This document shows positions 53,336-57,978 of a stretch of 57,978 nucleotides of DNA, piece by piece (the stretch's first letter is position 1; the number at the start of each line of letters is the position of its first letter). The notes beneath the pieces were generated by a model. That model was not told the DNA's origin, searched no databases, and was given only the letters and a program-made list of their open reading frames with translations. Source of the DNA: Duncaniella sp. Lineage in GTDB: Bacteria; Bacteroidota; Bacteroidia; Bacteroidales; Muribaculaceae. The translations under genes were made by a program, and so were the position numbers. Location of the stretch: assembly GCA_023664955.1 (NCBI GenBank), contig JAMPEV010000003.1, forward strand, positions 1-57,978. The letters run 5' to 3'.

Positions 53336-55471
53336 TTAATAACCCTTGTTCTGCCAAGCAGCCTTCTGCTCGTCGGTGAGGTTAGTACCGTCAGCATTCT
53401 GGAGCTGATCGAGGAAGCCCTGAGGAATTGGACGATAGTAGTGCTTGTTGGCATCGAAGAACTTGATGTCAGAGTTGAGTTTCACGGCACGTGTGTGGAT
53501 AGTTTTTGTACGTGACATGTGTTCCCAACGTACCATTTCACCAATCAACTCACGAGTGTGCTCGTTGAGGATGAAGTGAAGGGCGCGTTCAAACTGACCG
53601 GTAACGCCAATCTTAGCGAGGATAGCCTCATCTTCAGCGGGAAGCTTATCCCATGTCCAGTTGGTCATGGCTGCTTCAGTTGAAGCTGTGGTGGGTTCGA
53701 GATCTGGGTTAGAGAGGTAGTATGTATTCATACCGAGGTTCCAACCATTGTTAGCGTCGATGTTAGCCTGCTTGCCTGTTACGTTGGTGGTTGTCATTGC
53801 AGCTGCATAGCAACCGTCAACGAAGTAGCTGCGGTTTTCACCGTTGTGCCAAGCACCGCGGCGACGGAGTGCGTCGATATCTTCCTTAGCGCCTGCGTAG
53901 TCGTTAAGACGAACCTTGATTTCAGCACGAACGAGGTAAGTTTCACCAAGACGGGCGAGGATAAGGTCGCGTGAACCGTAATCACCAGCGAAATCGTTGA
54001 GATAACCGCAAGTGTGCTTAATCACACCGGGGAACATGTTAGCACCGTGAGCGCCGTAAGCGCCTTCCCTGATGTTACCGAACTGGTCACCTACAAACTG
54101 ACCATTCTTGTAAAGAATCCATGAGTTAAGGATGGGTTGGTTAGTCTTGCCTGAGAATGTAGTCGCACCATTGCGAACCTGTTTGCGACCTGCTTCGGGA
54201 AGGCGACCCTTTTCATCTACGAAGTTTGATTCTGTTTGGTAACGAGCAGCCCCGAATTCAAACTTATCGTAGGCGTGTTCGTTCTTTTTATTGATGATGA
54301 ATACAATAGAGGGATCACCAATATGTACGGGATCGTGAGTTTTATCACCCTTGTATTCTACAGCTGTGCCATAAACGGTAGCGAATGATTTCCAAAGACG
54401 AGCGTCGTTTACGTTGTCGAATACAGAAAGTGCATATTCAGTGGGACGGAAACGCTGGAAGTCCTTACCACCGGTGATACAACCACGCATGCCACCGAGA
54501 GTGGTGTTGGCGAAGTTAGAGAACTGAGGATTGAAGAATGCACCGGGGTTACGACAAGCGGTACGGCCTGAGAAATTCTCATCCTGACCACCTGCCATAA
54601 GAATTTCGTTGCTCTTTTCAAGGTCGCAGTTAACGCCTGTCCAGTTGCCATAGAGGTCGATTACGTCGCTTTCGAGTGAACGAGCGCTGATGGTATAGTT
54701 GGCAGCTTCGAGAGCTTCCTGAAGATATGCTTGCTTAACTGAAGCATTCCAATCATCGTTGCGCTCAGAAGCGGCGAAGAGGAGTGCTTTAGCAAGGAAG
54801 TGACCGGCTGTAGCTTTAGTCCAGCTGAGGGGCTTGCCTGCGAGGTCGTTCTTTTCACCATCGAAGAGTTCAAAGGCCATGCGGAAGTCAGAGATAACTT
54901 GTTCCCAACATTCTTGGGGTGTGGTGAGTTTGAAAGTACGAACCACGCCTGATGCTGGCTCTGTCTGGAGCACGCAGTGTCCGAAGTGAGTGGTCAACTG
55001 ATAGAAGTTGAAACCGCGGAGGAAGTAAGCCTGAGCGAGAGCTGCGTTGCGAGTTGCTTCGTCAGCAATCTTGTCAGCTGATTTGATGATCACGTTGGCT
55101 GATGAAATTCCATAGTAAACTTCATCCCAGATTGAAGTGTTGGTACCGGTGTTACCGTTGACTGTCACCCAGGTGGGAGCCATACGCACGTCGTATGTAA
55201 GCCACATTTCGTTAGCCATGTCAGTACCGATAGCCCATTCGTCAGTACCACCCATCATTTGGTAGTAACCTTGACCCTCATAACCGCCAATCCAACGGAT
55301 GTGACCGTAGAGTGAGAGGGTAAGTGCCTGGATACCTTCCGGGGTCTCAAAATATTGTGTCGTGTAACCGGTGGTCATGTTCTCATCAAGGAAGTCGCTT
55401 GAGCATGATGAGAATCCGGCACCGGTCATAGCGGCGAGCACACCTGCCGCAATATATTTGTTGAATTTCAT
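53336..55471 (-). CDS. susD: SusD/RagB family glycan-binding outer-membrane lipoprotein
   Basis: 711 aa, longer than the usual 500-650. Lipobox AGFSSC followed by SSDFLDEN, the classic SusD start. TPEGIQALTLSLYGHIRWIGGY, AQAYFLRGFNFYQLTTHFG, and the late LILARLGETYLVRAEIKVRLNDYAGAKEDIDALRRR and HTRELIGEMVRWEHMSRTKT are SusD signatures. It caps the SusC channel and binds the glycan. Strong codon bias shared with susC suggests high expression. Gap of 33 nt after susC. Confidence 0.96.
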   Translation of the reverse strand: MKFNKYIAAGVLAAMTGAGFSSCSSDFLDENMTTGYTTQYFETPEGIQALTLSLYGHIRWIGGYEGQGYYQMMGGTDEWAIGTDMANEMWLTYDVRMAPTWVTVNGNTGTNTSIWDEVYYGISSANVIIKSADKIADEATRNAALAQAYFLRGFNFYQLTTHFGHCVLQTEPASGVVRTFKLTTPQECWEQVISDFRMAFELFDGEKNDLAGKPLSWTKATAGHFLAKALLFAASERNDDWNASVKQAYLQEALEAANYTISARSLESDVIDLYGNWTGVNCDLEKSNEILMAGGQDENFSGRTACRNPGAFFNPQFSNFANTTLGGMRGCITGGKDFQRFRPTEYALSVFDNVNDARLWKSFATVYGTAVEYKGDKTHDPVHIGDPSIVFIINKKNEHAYDKFEFGAARYQTESNFVDEKGRLPEAGRKQVRNGATTFSGKTNQPILNSWILYKNGQFVGDQFGNIREGAYGAHGANMFPGVIKHTCGYLNDFAGDYGSRDLILARLGETYLVRAEIKVRLNDYAGAKEDIDALRRRGAWHNGENRSYFVDGCYAAAMTTTNVTGKQANIDANNGWNLGMNTYYLSNPDLEPTTASTEAAMTNWTWDKLPAEDEAILAKIGVTGQFERALHFILNEHTRELIGEMVRWEHMSRTKTIHTRAVKLNSDIKFFDANKHYYRPIPQGFLDQLQNADGTNLTDEQKAAWQNKGY

Positions 55472-55504
55472 TATTGTATTATTTAATTATTTAAGGTGTC
55501 AAAA

Positions 55505-57978
55505 TTAGAAACCAACTTCAAGACCGAGTACCCAGCTACGGTTGTAGTAAGATGCACCGGTGTCAAGGTCGATTCCGTTAACTGACTGATGGATATCAAA
55601 TGGATTGATAACCTGGCCGTAAACCTTCAAGCTCTTAAGTGTGGCCTTTTGGATGAGCTTGGTGGGGAGGTTGTAACCGAGAGAGATGTTACGCATACGG
55701 ATGAAGTTACCCTTCTGGTAGCCGAGCTGACCTGCGAACTGGTCGATACAGCCTGTCTGTACTGAAGTAAGGATAGGCTTGATGTGTTCTGCACCGGTGT
55801 TGTCGGGAGTCCAGTAATCAACAGCTGTTCCGATGTTGCCGAAACCGTTGAGGTGCTGAGCGTACTGTACGGTGTAGTTGAAGCGACCATACATCTGGAA
55901 GCTGAGTTCGATGCCCTTGTAGTTGAATGTGTTGGTCCAACCTGCGGTTACTGCCGGACGTTTGTGACCTACGATAACGCGGTCTTCGTCGTCCATCTTG
56001 TAGTCGCCGTTCATATCGTGAGGACGTGCCATACCAGCTGAGAAGTTGTAACCGCTGGTTTCTTTCCACTTAGCCATTTCAGCAAGGTCCTCGGGAGTGT
56101 CCTGCCATAGGCCGTCAGTAGTATAGTCATAGTAAACACCGATCTGCTCACCGATGAACCATTTGTTGGCAACGTCATCTTCCTTACCGTTAGCAAGTTC
56201 GTCGATGCGGTCCTTCTGCCAGCCCATGTTGAATGAAGTGTCCCAGTTGAAGTCACGGGTTACAACGGGGTTAGCGTTGATGGTTATTTCGACACCCTTG
56301 TTAGAGGTCTTACCGATGTTAGCGATTGTTGAGGCGTAACCGGTAACGGTGGGCACTGACATGTTGAGGAGGAGGTCGTTAGTCTTTGAGAAGTAAACTT
56401 CCAGGCTACCGTTGATGCGGTTGTTGAGGAAACCGTAGTCGATACCGAAGTTCCACTGAGTAGTCTTTTCCCAACCTACCTCGGTGTTAGCCATTACCAA
56501 TACATCCTTAACGAATGCAGGGTCGTTCAAGGTGTAAGCTTTGTCATAGCCGTCAGATGTAGGAACATAGAATGACTGGATCTGACCAAGGGTAGAGTAG
56601 GGTGAGATAGCTGAGTTACCAGTTGTACCAACACCGGCACGGATCTTCAAATTGGTCAACCATGCCACGTCATTAAGGAAGTCTTCCTGCTGGATTCTCC
56701 AACCGAGTGACATAGAGGGGAAGAACGCCCACTTGCGACCTGCTGAGAGCTGTGATGCACCGTCCCAACGACCTGATGCTGTCAACAAGTAGCGGTCGTT
56801 GAAGCCGTAGTTAACACGGATCATGTATGATTCGAGCTGACGTTCGTTGAGGCCTGTGCTCATGCCTGCGCCATTTTCCTTGTCGGTGATGTCGAGAGAG
56901 CCCATTGCGTTCCACTTGTACATATCCTGCTCAAGACGGCTGAGTGACATAGAAGCTGTCTCGTAGTTCCACTTTGAAGCAGTCTGGAGGAGGGTTACAC
57001 CTACGTTGTGTACCTTATTGAAGGTGTTGTTGTAAGTGATCATGTTATCGAGAGTCCAAGAGAAGTCACGGCGTTGTTGCCAACGGGCCTGGTTATTAGC
57101 ACCGCTCATCCACTTGTAAGCTGACTGAGCATCGATGTAGTCACCTTGACGGAAGTTACGGTAGTCAGGACCGAAAGCGATCTTGTATTCAAGACCCTTG
57201 AGAGGAGCCCAAATTTCGCCGAGGTGGAGCTGAGCTGAGAATGAACCGAGCACACGGTAAGTCTCACGCTGTGAGATGTTGTGTTCCCACTCGTCGATTG
57301 GGTTGTAGCACTGGTTGTCACCACCGGGGTAGAGGATGCGGTTGCCGTCTACGTCGTAGGGCTGTGCATAGCGGTAGCTCTTCTTGTAGAGGTCGTAGAT
57401 AGCACCTGCTGAGTTGGTGCTTGAAGGTGCGAAGGTGCTTGACATACCATAATCCTGGTATTCACGAGAAGCGTTCATTGACATTGAGATGGTCATCCAC
57501 TTAACCGGGGTGATGTTCATACCTACACGTGCGGTGTAACGGTTGTATTCCTGACCGTGCTGGGTACCCTCGTTGCTGAGGTAACCGAATGAACCGAATG
57601 CGTTCATCTTTTCAGTACCACCTGATGCGCTGATGGTGTGTTCGTGCATAAATCCTGTGCGTAGAGCTTGGCCAGTCCAGTCATAGTCAATAACATCATC
57701 CGGATTCCAACGACCTGAGCTCCATCCGTTCATGATGTTGTTGTAAGAGGTGATATCGTCGATTGAACCCCAAAGGAGATCATCGCTTTCGCGGGTCGGG
57801 TTGCGGGGATCGGCATACTTAACAGGATCGCTGTTGTATGCTGCCCAACGACGATATTCAATGAAGTCGGCTGCGCTGACTGCTTTGCTGCGGTCAACGA
57901 GCTTCTGCCATGTCACTGAACCAGAGTAGTTCAATGAGAACTGACCAGCCTTACCGGTCTTGGTGGTAACGATAACGA
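55505..57978 (-). CDS. susC: SusC/RagA family TonB-linked outer-membrane glycan importer (5' part outside window)
   Basis: The frame is open to the window edge; about 824 C-terminal residues are present. At the edge it reads VIVTTKTGKAGQFSLNYSG, the conserved plug-domain segment, so the signal peptide, carboxypeptidase-like domain and TonB box lie beyond. Conserved barrel blocks include LTASGRWDGASQLSAGRKWAFFPSMSLGWRI, IRAGVGTTGNSAI, RNISLGYNLPTKLIQKA and a final LGLEVGF. It is paired with SusD downstream. The nearby acetylesterase suggests an acetylated pectin as substrate. Confidence 0.96.
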   Translation of the reverse strand, partial: VIVTTKTGKAGQFSLNYSGSVTWQKLVDRSKAVSAADFIEYRRWAAYNSDPVKYADPRNPTRESDDLLWGSIDDITSYNNIMNGWSSGRWNPDDVIDYDWTGQALRTGFMHEHTISASGGTEKMNAFGSFGYLSNEGTQHGQEYNRYTARVGMNITPVKWMTISMSMNASREYQDYGMSSTFAPSSTNSAGAIYDLYKKSYRYAQPYDVDGNRILYPGGDNQCYNPIDEWEHNISQRETYRVLGSFSAQLHLGEIWAPLKGLEYKIAFGPDYRNFRQGDYIDAQSAYKWMSGANNQARWQQRRDFSWTLDNMITYNNTFNKVHNVGVTLLQTASKWNYETASMSLSRLEQDMYKWNAMGSLDITDKENGAGMSTGLNERQLESYMIRVNYGFNDRYLLTASGRWDGASQLSAGRKWAFFPSMSLGWRIQQEDFLNDVAWLTNLKIRAGVGTTGNSAISPYSTLGQIQSFYVPTSDGYDKAYTLNDPAFVKDVLVMANTEVGWEKTTQWNFGIDYGFLNNRINGSLEVYFSKTNDLLLNMSVPTVTGYASTIANIGKTSNKGVEITINANPVVTRDFNWDTSFNMGWQKDRIDELANGKEDDVANKWFIGEQIGVYYDYTTDGLWQDTPEDLAEMAKWKETSGYNFSAGMARPHDMNGDYKMDDEDRVIVGHKRPAVTAGWTNTFNYKGIELSFQMYGRFNYTVQYAQHLNGFGNIGTAVDYWTPDNTGAEHIKPILTSVQTGCIDQFAGQLGYQKGNFIRMRNISLGYNLPTKLIQKATLKSLKVYGQVINPFDIHQSVNGIDLDTGASYYNRSWVLGLEVGF

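Noticed and set aside
57934-57934. TTG at 57934 as the start of the SusC gene
   Set aside because: The frame stays open to the window edge and the upstream codons read the conserved plug segment VIVTTKTGKAGQ, so the gene is simply cut by the window.
1-57978. CRISPR array, prophage or insertion sequence
   Set aside because: I saw no regularly spaced direct repeats, no phage structural genes and no recognisable transposase in any frame; the repeats present are isolated palindromes.

Overview
The window comes from a Bacteroidota chromosome, most likely a gut Bacteroidales (Muribaculaceae-like; the family is inference). It carries a SusC/SusD pair, five or more fimbrillin-type lipoproteins, several protein families typical of Bacteroidales (DUF4494, DUF3822, DUF3737, DUF4450, DUF5119, DUF5074), and repeated promoters of the Bacteroidota type (TTTG, about 20 nt, TAnnTTTG). 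Ribosome-binding sites are weak or absent, also as expected for the phylum.

Layout. 1-2120: end of a DUF805 membrane protein and a divergent GH43-CBM6-like glycosidase. 2129-7981 (minus): housekeeping genes (yraN, obgE, YggS, DUF4494) around three nonulosonic-acid/nucleotide-sugar genes (NeuC-like, NeuA-like, CBS-nucleotidyltransferase). 8225-10951 (minus): a two-gene operon with a C10 (streptopain-like) cysteine protease lipoprotein followed by a serpin lipoprotein. 11533-18308: DUF2461, MATE exporter, PatB-type C-S lyase, DUF3737, fmt, two palindromic repeats, rsmD and DUF3822. 18404-26363 (minus): a fimbrial operon of six lipoprotein genes. Its first gene (DUF5119) has no usable start in frame and is preceded by a G9 tract (C9 on the plus strand), which would join it to an upstream ORF if one base shorter. 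26665-30935 (plus): a GH43 enzyme and a DUF4450 (alpha/alpha)6-type protein, divergent from the fimbriae.

31104-31190 holds a candidate small RNA ending in a strong terminator. 31330-35963 (plus) runs pyrE, an SRPBCC protein, a Rieske-like lipoprotein and cobU-cobT-cobS-cobC. It converges on 35944-44815 (minus): cbiB, cobD, cobQ, btuC, btuF, a BtuG-like surface beta-propeller and btuB, all behind a cobalamin riboswitch at about 45046-45200 that has a near-perfect promoter. Together these form a vitamin B12 capture, salvage and nucleotide-loop assembly locus. No BtuD ATPase and no corrin-ring genes lie in the window.

45403-50193: a Cof-type HAD phosphatase, tRNA-Leu(TAG) with an unusual perfect inverted repeat reaching into its acceptor stem, a palindromic repeat, an M48 protease, a small membrane protein, a glycerophosphodiesterase and an AI-2E family permease. 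50310-57978 (minus): a polysaccharide utilization locus with SusC (cut by the window end), SusD and a 934-aa secreted protein holding three complete SGNH (CE12-like) acetylesterase domains, which points to an acetylated pectin such as rhamnogalacturonan.

The most unusual items are the homopolymer-gated fimbrial operon, the C10 protease-serpin pair and the triple acetylesterase.
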